The notes beneath the pieces are model-generated. The model was not told the DNA's origin. It made no database searches and saw only the letters and a program-made list of their open reading frames with translations. This document shows, in pieces, positions 26,296 to 34,356 of a stretch of DNA of 64,000 bases. The number at the start of each line of letters is the position of its first letter. Positions within the stretch are counted from its first letter, which is position 1. Source of the stretch: Pseudochryseolinea flava (GTDB lineage: Bacteria > Bacteroidota > Bacteroidia > Cytophagales > Cyclobacteriaceae); NCBI RefSeq assembly GCF_003286915.1, contig NZ_QMFY01000019.1, positions 26,372-90,371 on the forward strand. Direction: 5' to 3'. The position numbers and the translations under genes were made by a program.

Positions 26296-26889
26296 CTAGG
26301 CGTTCTTTTTCAAGCCATTCACGAGCATATCGGCAAGCTGTTGGCCGAGCTGTGAAGGGTCAATGGCAGATCCTGGATCGTACCACATTGGCATCCAGTT
26401 AAGAGAAGAGAATAGCGTCATTACAGCCAGCTTTTTGTCGATGCTGTCTTTAAATTCGCCTGTACGCACACCTTCTTCGAGAATGCTTTTGAAGCGGTTT
26501 ATGTAATTAATGCGAAGGAGCAGGAACTCACGGAGGAAAGGCTGGCTTAAATGGCGGTGCTCATTCATAAAAACGGCTGACGCAGTAAGATCCTTGGCCA
26601 TTACTTGAATGTGGCCGATGATACCTTTCTTTAATTTTTCACTTGCCGAAATTTTTTCTTTCTCAACATCATCGAGCGATTTTCTGAATTCGGCAGCCAT
26701 GTCGAAACAAAGGCTTCGCAGAATTTCTTCTTTTGATTTGATGTGAGAATACAAGCTAGCAGCTTCGATGCCCAGTAGTTGAGCAAGATCTCTCATTGAC
26801 GCAGCTGCATAGCCTTTGTCTTTGAAAAGCTCGGCAGCTTTTCGGATCACTTGTTCTTTCCTAGATAGATTTGCGATGGCGTCACTCAT
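26296..26889 (-). CDS. TetR-family transcriptional regulator of the paa locus
   Basis: 197 residues from the ATG at 26889 (an upstream in-frame ATG at 26979 adds a hydrophobic stretch unlike TetR proteins). The N-terminal HTH is clear: RKEQVIRKAAELFKDKGYAA, MRDLAQLLGIEAASLYSHIKSKEEIL (about residues 11-58). The C-terminal ligand domain resembles PaaR-type regulators that respond to phenylacetyl-CoA. Adjacent to and co-oriented with paaA, it probably represses it. Confidence 0.9.
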   Translation of the reverse strand: MSDAIANLSRKEQVIRKAAELFKDKGYAAASMRDLAQLLGIEAASLYSHIKSKEEILRSLCFDMAAEFRKSLDDVEKEKISASEKLKKGIIGHIQVMAKDLTASAVFMNEHRHLSQPFLREFLLLRINYINRFKSILEEGVRTGEFKDSIDKKLAVMTLFSSLNWMPMWYDPGSAIDPSQLGQQLADMLVNGLKKNA

Positions 26890-26903
26890 ATTGACAATAA
26901 AAT

Positions 26904-26911
26904 CAAAGTTA
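26904..26911 (-). promoter_or_regulatory. Candidate -7 element for the TetR gene
   Basis: On the minus strand TAACTTTG fits TAnnTTTG, 15 bases before the chosen ATG at 26889. The nearest TTG upstream is 25 bases away, longer than usual. The box supports the start at 26889, because the longer frame would begin upstream of it. Confidence 0.4.
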
Positions 26912-27010
26912 CAAAATAAAAATCTCTCTAAATTAGCAAGGAGATTAATGGATTGAAAGCTTCGTGAAAAGAAAAGCAATTTGATTTATCGAAAACGACT
27001 GTTAGTTATT

Positions 27011-27043
27011 AAAAACAAAAACCCGGTTCGAATTGAAACCGGG
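27011..27043 (-). terminator. Terminator of the sigma/barrel operon
   Basis: On the minus strand CCCGGTT-N8-AACCGGG is followed by TTTTTGTTTTT, 29 bases past the stop codon of the gene ending at 27072. Confidence 0.85.
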
Positions 27044-27071
27044 CCTTGAGATTAGCGAGAGTATGTATCGC

Positions 27072-28049
27072 TTAGAAGGTAACACCGAAGCTGAAGGCGT
27101 TCAACTTAGGGCCTTTATTTTCCGCGAACAGCTCATTCAAATCATAGTTAAAGAATAGATCAGTAGAGCGATAGCCGATTTGAAGGCGCAAGCCATAGCG
27201 GAAATTATTGAGGTAGAAGTTGTCGCGCTCTTTATCTTTTTCACGGTCTCCATCTTCAACATAAACCATTTTAGAATGGCTGGAGATTCGATATCCCACA
27301 TAAGGGCCGACGCCGAATCTAAATGCATCGCTATCGTTATCCCACAACCGAGATTTGTCGGCGCTGCCACCGAAATCGATAACGGGTACAATCGATGCCA
27401 TAACATATGACGACGTAAGCTTGCTTTTTTTGAATTCTAGATCGCGTGTGTCTTCTGAGAAAGTCACGCCGTCGTCTGTTTTTTGAACGATCACATTGTC
27501 TTTTTCGAATTTAAAGTTGTACCAGCTCGCGCCGATACTCCACTCGAGGAAAAACTTATTTGATAAACGTGTTCTTTGTACCGATGCGATTCCAACGTAC
27601 CATGATCCCCAAGGACGAACAGCGTAAGGTTGGTTATCAGCTTCCGGGAATTTTCCATCGGCGAGATAGTTGTTTGTTCCCAGATCGAAGTTGAATGATT
27701 GCGATGTGCCACGTCTGCGTCTACCACGGTTGTTATCATTGTTGTCATCGTCATTGTCTGAAGACCAATCTTCTTCCACTTCTTCTTCTTCCTGGGCAAT
27801 GGTGGGTTGTTGTGTAGTAGAGTCTGCAGCAACCGCTGTAGTGTCGCGGGATTCAAGTTTTTTCAGGATGTCTTTAAATAGTTCATTGAAGTCATAGTGT
27901 TTTAAGATTTCCAAATCTTGTTTGTCGCGCATGGTGAAGATTACACGACTTGTCTTTGCGAGTTCTATGATAACCGTATCTTGTTTTTGCTGAGCTTGGA
28001 TTGTGAAAGCTGCGATGAGCATGGCGATCACTAAAAATGTTTTTTTCAT
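27072..28049 (-). CDS. Outer-membrane beta-barrel protein
   Basis: 325 residues with a signal peptide (MKKTFLVIAMLIAAFTIQAQ). A short N-terminal helical part (about 25-70) precedes an acidic low-complexity linker (EEEEVEEDWSSDNDDDNND..., about 88-108). The rest is alternating hydrophobic strands typical of an eight- to ten-stranded barrel, ending in SFGVTF. It is the third gene of an operon with an ECF sigma factor and a membrane protein, so it may be a target or sensor of that system. Confidence 0.8.
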   Translation of the reverse strand: MKKTFLVIAMLIAAFTIQAQQKQDTVIIELAKTSRVIFTMRDKQDLEILKHYDFNELFKDILKKLESRDTTAVAADSTTQQPTIAQEEEEVEEDWSSDNDDDNNDNNRGRRRRGTSQSFNFDLGTNNYLADGKFPEADNQPYAVRPWGSWYVGIASVQRTRLSNKFFLEWSIGASWYNFKFEKDNVIVQKTDDGVTFSEDTRDLEFKKSKLTSSYVMASIVPVIDFGGSADKSRLWDNDSDAFRFGVGPYVGYRISSHSKMVYVEDGDREKDKERDNFYLNNFRYGLRLQIGYRSTDLFFNYDLNELFAENKGPKLNAFSFGVTF

Positions 28050-28054
28050 GTGTG

Positions 28055-28810
28055 TTACTTGTTTTGTTCCCGATCTTTTTCACTTCTAAAATTCAGCGCA
28101 AGAATTTCATTTTTCGCCTGCCGGAATTCGCCAATAGGATCTTGATTTGTTTTCAAGTCTTCAGCTTTATCAAGCAGTCTTTGCAACCTAGATGTCTTTT
28201 TCGTTTCGGTGGTTGCTTCGCTGGGAACAGTTTTCTTTAAATATTTATCAGCTGCGTTCGCACTGTATACAAGTTTGATGTTTTGTTGGTCTTCTACCTT
28301 AGCGATCATAACATCTTGCTTAGGCTCAATCGCTGTGGTGTTTTCTTGTGTAGGAATTTCTTTGATAACATTATTACTTGCATGAAGTGGTGTTTGAACT
28401 TCTTCGAGTTGTTCCACTTCCTCATGTGTCTCTTTCTTTTTAATAACAGGCGATGTGTTGATGTTCTCCTGTATTTCCTTTGATGATGGAGACTTCTTCC
28501 CTACAGGTTCTATGTCTTTTGGCTGTTGTTCTTTCGGAAGATCTTTTTCAACTGGTGGAAGTACTTTTTTCGGTACGCTTTTATTCTTGTCAGACATTTG
28601 TTGAGACTGATCGATGGTTGCGTTAGACGGCCAGAAGAACCATGTACCCACAGCAAGGAAGAGAATCGCGGCGGCAATGCGAAGCCATAACCATGCTGGC
28701 TTATTTTTTTTATCTAGCCCTTGTTCAATGCGATCCCACGCGGGTGCAGGAGCGGTACGTTGATACTGCTCAAGTTTGTCGCGAAAGAGTTTGTCAGGTT
28801 GCTGATTCAT
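28055..28810 (-). CDS. Probable membrane anti-sigma factor
   Basis: 251 residues. The cytosolic N-terminus MNQQPDKLFRDKLEQYQRTA ... AWDRIEQGLD is the short helical pattern found before the membrane segment in many Bacteroidota anti-sigma-like proteins. One helix (about 41-60, LWLRIAAAILFLAVGTWFF) leads to a long Lys/Glu/Pro-rich periplasmic tail of low complexity. There is no classical ZAS (HxxxCxxC) motif. The role is inferred mainly from position, overlapping the sigma gene by 17 bases. Confidence 0.7.
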   Translation of the reverse strand: MNQQPDKLFRDKLEQYQRTAPAPAWDRIEQGLDKKNKPAWLWLRIAAAILFLAVGTWFFWPSNATIDQSQQMSDKNKSVPKKVLPPVEKDLPKEQQPKDIEPVGKKSPSSKEIQENINTSPVIKKKETHEEVEQLEEVQTPLHASNNVIKEIPTQENTTAIEPKQDVMIAKVEDQQNIKLVYSANAADKYLKKTVPSEATTETKKTSRLQRLLDKAEDLKTNQDPIGEFRQAKNEILALNFRSEKDREQNK

Positions 28811-29408
28811 CGTTGCTCAATTTTTTTTTTGAAATCCAATCTTGGTCAGCGAGTATTTTTTGCAAGTAGGTGCGAGCGCGGCTCAGTTGTGATTTAGATG
28901 TATTCTCACTGATACCGAGTTGTTCAGCAATTTCCTTGTGCGAATAACCATCGATCGCGTACATGTTAAAGACAACGCGATATCCCGCAGGCATTTCTTG
29001 AATCATGTTCAGGAGATCTTCTGCTTCGAGATGATCGCTCAGGTTATCATAATCGGGTTCGCGATCGGCTTGCTCGAGCTCCGTCTCTAAATACATGGCG
29101 CGATTTCGTCGCAAGTGGGTGAGGGCCTCGTTGACCACAATTCTTCTTATCCATCCCTCAAAACTTCCTTCCCGCTTGAATTGATCAATCTTGTCGAAAA
29201 CCTTCATAAAAGCCGTTACCAGTATGTCTTCAGCTTCCATTGGTTGCCGAACATACCGGTAGCATAAGGCGTACATTTTGGACGAATATTTCTCATAAAG
29301 GGCTTTTTGAGCGCTTCTGCTGCGTTTTGCAACGCCATCTATGAGCTCTTCCTCCTTAGCACGGTAAATTTGTAATTCCATTGAAGGGTATTCATTGGCA
29401 AGATGCAT
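28794..29408 (-). CDS. ECF-type RNA polymerase sigma factor
   Basis: 204 residues (the Met at residue 10 is an alternative start). Sigma region 2 is at about 35-95 (LYEKYSSKMYALCYRYV, EAEDILVTAFMKVFDKIDQF, GSFEGWIRRIVVNEAL). Sigma region 4 is at about 135-188 (MPAGYRVVFNMYAIDGYSHK, EIAEQLGISENTSKSQLSRA). It leads the operon with the anti-sigma-like and barrel genes. The trigger and regulon are unknown. Confidence 0.92.
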   Translation of the reverse strand: MHLANEYPSMELQIYRAKEEELIDGVAKRSRSAQKALYEKYSSKMYALCYRYVRQPMEAEDILVTAFMKVFDKIDQFKREGSFEGWIRRIVVNEALTHLRRNRAMYLETELEQADREPDYDNLSDHLEAEDLLNMIQEMPAGYRVVFNMYAIDGYSHKEIAEQLGISENTSKSQLSRARTYLQKILADQDWISKKKLSNDESAT

Positions 29409-29495
29409 AAATGAAAAGGGAGGTTGCTTGGGTGGGAAAATATTTTTGCAACCCTTTTGCCAAAGGAGAACGGGCGATGCTAATAAGGAAAAGGG

Positions 29496-30125
29496 CTAAT
29501 CCCCACCACCGCCACATCCACCGCATCCACTGCTGCAGCCGCTGTCTCCACCACCGCTGTCGTCAGATCCAGAGCAACCGTCGCTATCACCCCAGCCGCC
29601 ATGACTACTTGAGCAACTAGAATCGAACATCATTGCTGTCACTGCCAAGCCGTGGCCGGGTGCTACATCCACTGTCATTCACGTCTACTTGGCGACGCTT
29701 TTTTTCATGATCGAATACATTTCCAATTTCTTGGAACATCACGGGTGTCAGTGTGGGTATCAGGAAAATATTCCCGTTAATCTTCTTCAGTATGAACTTG
29801 CTCTTTTCTTGACGACCGCCCTTCGTTGGGCCGTGATGAATTTCTTTTCCGATAGTTTTTCTGCAGAAGTCAACCCAATAAGACCGAGTGTATAACAGAT
29901 GAAGATGCCAAACTTGATCGACTTGATCGGAAGGTGTTAGCGGGTGGGAAGCGACGCAGGTCAGGAATATGAATTTTTATATTCGTCTATGGCGCGTAAT
30001 GCATACTGTAATGACCATCCATTTTCGTGTGCAAGACGATCTGAGAATGTATACGCTGATTCAGGGTCGTCTAGTTCAAAATCCTTGATCTTGAACCAGA
30101 GTGCTTGTTGTTCTTGATCAGACAT
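29496..30125 (-). pseudogene. Broken glycine-rich domain (GRDP-like) protein gene
   Basis: Three pieces of one ancestral protein lie in order on the minus strand. Piece 1 (30125-29961) is intact for 54 residues: FKIKDFELDDPESAYTFSDR then ENGWSLQYALRAIDEYKN, then a stop. A -1 shift at the A5 run (29974-29978) opens piece 2: FIFLTCVASHPLTPSDQVDQ, VWHLHLLYTRSYWVDFCRKT, IGKEIHHGPTKGG, the conserved GRDP block. Piece 3 (29678-29496), again in the first frame, is the Cys/Gly tail ending GCSSGCGGCGGGGD. The part between pieces 2 and 3 has stops in the other two frames. An assembly error could explain the first shift but hardly all of it. Confidence 0.75.
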
Positions 30126-30334
30126 AGTTGTGCTATGGTGATTATAAAGTTGAATGTAAAGAACGGGGTGAATTAGAAGGAGAAGCAGCAGGAAGGATGC
30201 GAGACGATCAGTTAGTTTTTACGATTGTCATGTTTAGGTTGTTCTATCCATAACAACGTGAGCTGTTTTACAAAGATGCACAATCCAGAAGAAGAATTTC
30301 TGCAAACGAATTTCTATTCAAACAATGGGATAAA
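30126..30334. other. Spacer upstream of the broken gene
   Basis: 209 bases with no credible frame and no recognised promoter or terminator. Confidence 0.4.
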
Positions 30335-30775
30335 CTAATACGCGGCGTCGTAATCTACGCTGATGATTACGGGGGTGAATTCATTGGGTTTGACTTCCAC
30401 GCAATTGATACAACCTTCACCGTCATATTGATTGGCAAACAATCCGCGTGCTTCTTTGGTAAAGACCGAATATTTGCCCGGTGGTAGTGATGCTTTAAAC
30501 GTGCCATCTTCAAGCGATTTTACGACTAGGATGGGCGTTCCGATTGTTTCATCAAAGAAGCTTCCATCGTGGGATTGCACTTTTCCGATGAAGATTGCTT
30601 GGTAGATTCTAATTTCCCGGACAACACCTTTTGGAGCGGCATTGTTTTTCTTGTCGGGGCCGGGCATTTGGTTGCCGCTGATCCAGTTTACAGTTCCTTG
30701 AATGCCCTGTGTTTTAACGGTTTTACACGATGCCAATAACGAAATTGCCGCGATGATTAAGATGATCTTCTTCAT
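30335..30775 (-). CDS. Lipoprotein with carboxypeptidase-regulatory-like beta domain
   Basis: 146 residues with a lipoprotein signal MKKIILIIAAISLLASCKTV (lipobox LASC, Cys at 17). The mature part reads as a small beta-sandwich. GIQGTVNWISGNQMPGPD at the start and the SLEDGTFKASLPPGKYSVFT stretch are the pattern of CarboxypepD_reg-like/SpaA-like domains. Two further Cys (CINC) are near the end. Function is unknown; it is probably outer-membrane attached. Confidence 0.75.
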   Translation of the reverse strand: MKKIILIIAAISLLASCKTVKTQGIQGTVNWISGNQMPGPDKKNNAAPKGVVREIRIYQAIFIGKVQSHDGSFFDETIGTPILVVKSLEDGTFKASLPPGKYSVFTKEARGLFANQYDGEGCINCVEVKPNEFTPVIISVDYDAAY

Positions 30776-30821
30776 ACGCGCAAGGTAGGCGATTCTACTT
30801 GGAATCCTAACCGTACGGCAG

Positions 30822-30884
30822 CTATACGATCTTGAAAAGGAAGAAGAAGATATAGAGTAGAACGAAGAGTAAAAGTAGGATCAT
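30822..30884 (-). CDS. Possible 20-residue membrane micropeptide
   Basis: ATG at 30884 to TAG at 30822 encodes MILLLLFVLLYIFFFLFKIV, a single hydrophobic helix with a positive C-terminal end. No Shine-Dalgarno sequence is seen. It lies alone between the pspC-GIN gene terminator and the lipoprotein gene. It could be chance; listed because its composition is far from random for the region. Confidence 0.25.
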   Translation of the reverse strand: MILLLLFVLLYIFFFLFKIV

Positions 30885-30941
30885 GGGTTTGGGGGTTAGC
30901 TTTTTTACTTACGTAAAATGGGGGATAAGGTTAGAGATAAG

Positions 30942-30975
30942 AAGATCCGGCATTGAAAAATCTTTGCCGGATCTT
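30942..30975 (-). terminator. Hairpin after the PspC-GIN gene
   Basis: AAGATCCGGCA (30942-30952) pairs with TGCCGGATCTT (30965-30975), an 11-base perfect stem starting seven bases past the stop codon. The tail on the minus strand is CTTATCTC, only moderately T-rich. Confidence 0.65.
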
Positions 30976-30981
30976 TTGGTG

Positions 30982-33369
30982 TTAATTCCACTTTTTAATT
31001 TTTGGATGGCCTTTGTATTTGATTACGTTGACCGACCGTTCATGCATATCTAATGATTCGCTAGCATTGATTTTGGCGGAAGAGTTTCCGTGTGCCTCGA
31101 CCGTTGCGTGTTTAACTTCTAAAAGAAACGCGTCGAGGTGTGAGCTACCGTCGATAGAAGCTTCAAGATTTTCAGCTTCACCTTCAATCTCAGCACTTGC
31201 TTTCCCGGAAAGATTAACGTCAATATTGGTTGCGCGACCTTCTGCTTCCAACTTCACTGGCCCGCTCAAATTGATGTCGAGGTTGTCGGTTTCAAAATCT
31301 TTCAGATCAATACGTCCTTCGCCATGTGCTCTAATTTTTTCGAGTTTTGGCAAGGTTATAGAAATCTTAACCTTTTCGATATCAAAAAGATTTTCGGTCC
31401 AGCGACCATTGTAGCTCAACACCACGCGATCTCCTTCTTGTTTGAGTTCGTAATTCTGCTTGGTGTTTTTTGTCCCTTCCAATGAGATGCTATAGTTATC
31501 ACCGCGATGAATTTCGACTTCATACGCACCGTGTAATTCGATCTCATCAAAGTCGCCATAGTCGATTGATTCTTCAATTTCTTCCTGCGTTTCAGGATCA
31601 CCATATGCTGTTGGGCAACTTATACAATCCAGTCCCTTCTTCGACATTTTCCATTCATGACCATCGAGGTAATCATGATCGATTTCCTGACGGAAGAAAT
31701 TACTTCTGCTAAATTCTTCACTTAATACAAACGGTGCATCATAAGGTACATACAGTGTTAATTCAACACGCTGGAAATGGAATGGGAAGTTTTTCTTGAA
31801 AGAAATGTTGGAGTCGAAGGTAAACACAGAGTCGTCAAAGGTTACGTTGTACATGGCGAACTTAGCGTTCTCGATTGCTTTTTGGCGTGTACTTCCTTGC
31901 GCTTGAAACTCTTGTTCAAGTTTAAACTCTTTTCCATCGTAGCCTAGTATTCTGAGTGACGCGGCGTCATAATCATCCATTCCTACTTCATTCAATTTGA
32001 AAATGGCGCGTTTGCCTTGTAGGTTGTAGGTCGTGATTACTTTGTAGCTACCATCTTCTTTATTGGTGAATATTACCCGCGGAATGCCCACGCTCAACAA
32101 CGCTACACTGATAAAGAACAAGATGAATAAACTCCAGCCTGCAGCAGGTCCGAAGACCATTTTTTTAGCAACCACAGATGATCCTAACAAGATCACAAAT
32201 ATCCCAGGCACAATTGCTGCAATGAATCCTGCGAATCCAAGCCAACCTGGAAATGTTTCAGTGAATTCGCGTAATGGGAAACTACTCATTTCATTCCACG
32301 AGAATGCGGAGGTAGACATCACGCCGAAAAGAACAGCGCCAGCAACAACTGCCGCGAACACAATGACGACACCAAACATCACGATGAATACACCGATGAT
32401 CACGCGAACAACTTCCATAACAGGTCCTAAGGCGCGTGCAATTCCCGTCAGTATCATTCCTAAAACTCTAAAGGGAAACAGAATTACTTTGGTGACAGGA
32501 GACTCTTCCTTTATGTCGTTAGGGTTCTGATTTTTTTTTATGTTCGTTTCAATGTTGGAAAGCGTAACGGCTTCACCCTGCATTTGCATTCGATCCGTAA
32601 GCGTTTTTGCTTCCGGCACTACGATCCATAAAACGATGTAGGCTATAAATCCTAGTCCGCCAGGGATGATCGCAAACACAACAAATAAGATTCGCACAGC
32701 GACAATGTCGATTCCCAAGAAAGCAGCTACGCCCCCGGAAACACCGCCCAGTACTTTCGTATTGGCATCGCGAAAAAGTTTTTTATCTACTTGCGGTTCA
32801 TCAAGGTCGTATGACCCTGGAACAACAGCCCACATAATGAAATAAGCGAAGATTGAGATACCAACGAAGATCACGAACAATAAACGGATCCAAACGGCAT
32901 CGATATTAAAGTGACTCGCTAAACCCGCACATACGCCACCAAGTATTTTTCGTTTTTGATCGCGGTGAAGTCTTTTTGTAGCAATTGGCGGCGGCAGCGT
33001 ATTTGTATGCGTGCTACTTGACGATCCTTTATTGGCGTCGCTGTTGCCGGTAGACGATTCTGTTGTTGATTCATTTGCCGTCGTTGCAAACTCAGGTTGG
33101 TCTTCTGCGGCTTTGAAATCGCTTACGCTACCCATGGTTGTGATAAGGGCGTTCACATCTTCCGCCGTAATCACCTGCTTACCTTCATTGAGTTTTGATA
33201 AGAAGATCTCGGCGATTCTACTTTCAATGTCGGCCAAGATTTCGCTACTATCTTCAAATGAAGAGAAATATTTGTTGATCGAGTCGAGGTATTTTCGAAG
33301 GTTTTCGTACCCATCTTCTTCGATGTGGAAGATGATACCGCTAATATTGATGCTTATATTCTTTTTCAT
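30982..33369 (-). CDS. PspC-domain membrane protein with C-terminal GIN (DUF2807) domain
   Basis: 795 residues. Residues 1-90 form a cytosolic helical region (IEEDGYENLRKYLDSINKYF). Two PspC domains are at about 133-186 (KRKILGGVCAGLASHFNIDA) and 197-254 (TKVLGGVSGGVAAFLGID). Several helices follow (about 290-450). The periplasmic C-terminus (about 620-795) is a GIN/DUF2807 beta-helix with ELHGAYEVEIHRGDNYSISL. It lies 21 bases after a PadR gene. The layout suggests an envelope-stress protein controlled by PadR. Confidence 0.92.
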   Translation of the reverse strand: MKKNISINISGIIFHIEEDGYENLRKYLDSINKYFSSFEDSSEILADIESRIAEIFLSKLNEGKQVITAEDVNALITTMGSVSDFKAAEDQPEFATTANESTTESSTGNSDANKGSSSSTHTNTLPPPIATKRLHRDQKRKILGGVCAGLASHFNIDAVWIRLLFVIFVGISIFAYFIMWAVVPGSYDLDEPQVDKKLFRDANTKVLGGVSGGVAAFLGIDIVAVRILFVVFAIIPGGLGFIAYIVLWIVVPEAKTLTDRMQMQGEAVTLSNIETNIKKNQNPNDIKEESPVTKVILFPFRVLGMILTGIARALGPVMEVVRVIIGVFIVMFGVVIVFAAVVAGAVLFGVMSTSAFSWNEMSSFPLREFTETFPGWLGFAGFIAAIVPGIFVILLGSSVVAKKMVFGPAAGWSLFILFFISVALLSVGIPRVIFTNKEDGSYKVITTYNLQGKRAIFKLNEVGMDDYDAASLRILGYDGKEFKLEQEFQAQGSTRQKAIENAKFAMYNVTFDDSVFTFDSNISFKKNFPFHFQRVELTLYVPYDAPFVLSEEFSRSNFFRQEIDHDYLDGHEWKMSKKGLDCISCPTAYGDPETQEEIEESIDYGDFDEIELHGAYEVEIHRGDNYSISLEGTKNTKQNYELKQEGDRVVLSYNGRWTENLFDIEKVKISITLPKLEKIRAHGEGRIDLKDFETDNLDINLSGPVKLEAEGRATNIDVNLSGKASAEIEGEAENLEASIDGSSHLDAFLLEVKHATVEAHGNSSAKINASESLDMHERSVNVIKYKGHPKIKKWN

Positions 33370-33389
33370 ATCGAGGTAAGTCGTTGGTG

Positions 33390-33725
33390 TTAAGCGTTAG
33401 ATTTGTTCGTGATGGTTTGCGTTGAGTGAACCAATTCATCCCAGGTTTCAGTTAGCTTTTCCAGGAACTTAGAGCCCTTGTCCGTGAGCTTATAATATTT
33501 CCTTGGTGGACCCGATTTTGATTCGATCCACTTGTACTCCAGAAGGCCGGAGTTTTTCAGCCTGGTCAGTAGTGGGTATAGTGTACCTTCTACCACGATA
33601 ATCTTCGCTGCTGTTAATTCGTCGAGCATGTCCGATGCATAAACTTCGCCTCGCGAAATAATATGGAGGATGCAGTATTCCAAAATGCCCTTTCTCATCT
33701 GTACTTGTGTGTTTTCAAGGTTCAT
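33390..33725 (-). CDS. PadR-family transcriptional regulator
   Basis: 111 residues. The winged-helix pattern is complete: MRKGILEYCILHIISRGEVY, ASDMLDELTAAKIIVVEGTL, YPLLTRLKNSGLLEYKWIES, then GPPRKYYKLTDKG. This is the small (subfamily 2) PadR type without a long C-terminal domain. It sits directly upstream of the PspC-GIN gene and is probably its repressor. A palindrome about 40 bases upstream is a possible self-operator. Confidence 0.93.
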   Translation of the reverse strand: MNLENTQVQMRKGILEYCILHIISRGEVYASDMLDELTAAKIIVVEGTLYPLLTRLKNSGLLEYKWIESKSGPPRKYYKLTDKGSKFLEKLTETWDELVHSTQTITNKSNA

Positions 33726-34356
33726 ACATCCGATGTTAAATCCAATGGTCCTTTATACGGTTTGGTACCTTGCATGACCAAGTACTCGGCCAGATTTTGC
33801 CTAAAATAGATAAAACCTCGTTTCTATCGAAAAATGGCACTTTTTTTATTCAGCAGATGCCCAGCAGTAGGCCGAACTCGTGTCCATACCCTGGAAACTG
33901 TACGGATATGAACTATGAAAATGTACGGGTTTGAACTTTCAATTTGCTGTCTTTAACGCTGGCGTATTGCCAAACCACTTTTTCCGGCGCTGGAATACCA
34001 ATCTTTCAAAAAATTTACCGCTGTTAAAATATTTTGCATTTTATCGTTTATTCATGTTCACTCGTCGTCAAAAATCATAACTTCGTCCCACAATTTGTCT
34101 GTCACTTTAATCTTTGTGAGTCATGCAACAGCAGAAAAACCCCTCTCTGCGAAGAACTGTGCCATTTGATGTGCCCTTTCCTCGCGCTCAAACAATCTCC
34201 TTTTTACACACTTGTTCGCCACCCATTGATCTGAAAACACTTTTCAGATAAAGCCCTCGTGCTTTCATTTCTAATTGCCGTTCAACCATGGCTAGCGGCC
34301 AGTGCGAACCGGCTCTGTCTTTTCAAGAATTTGTCTTTAACTCTTACGTTTCCCCT
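33726..34356. other. Long divergent intergenic region before the GloVer cluster
   Basis: 631 bases. It holds the candidate PadR operator (33766-33784) and two 16-base direct repeats, TGTACGGATATGAACT (33899-33914) and TGTACGGGTTTGAACT (33922-33937), 23 bases apart. No coding frame convinces: a short one at 34034-34234 has no family features, and an upstream ATG at 34288 merely extends the next gene. Confidence 0.5.
33766..33784. promoter_or_regulatory. Candidate PadR operator
   Basis: Read on the minus strand, TACTTGGTCATGCAAGGTA has TACTTG and CAAGGTA arms that are nearly inverted repeats of each other. It lies 41-59 bases upstream of the padR start, where autoregulation sites of this family usually lie. 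Confidence 0.4.

Noticed and set aside
27180..27410. Plus-strand frame opposite the outer-membrane barrel gene
   Set aside because: Shadow of the barrel gene; hydrophobic pattern comes from the opposite strand.
29689..29895. Plus-strand 68-codon frame with hydrophobic segments
   Set aside because: It is the complement of the central part of the broken glycine-rich-domain gene.
29961..29980. Programmed -1 frameshift in the glycine-rich-domain gene
   Set aside because: The A5 run would allow it, but there is no canonical slippery heptamer, no clear downstream structure, and further disruptions occur downstream, so decay or sequence error is simpler.
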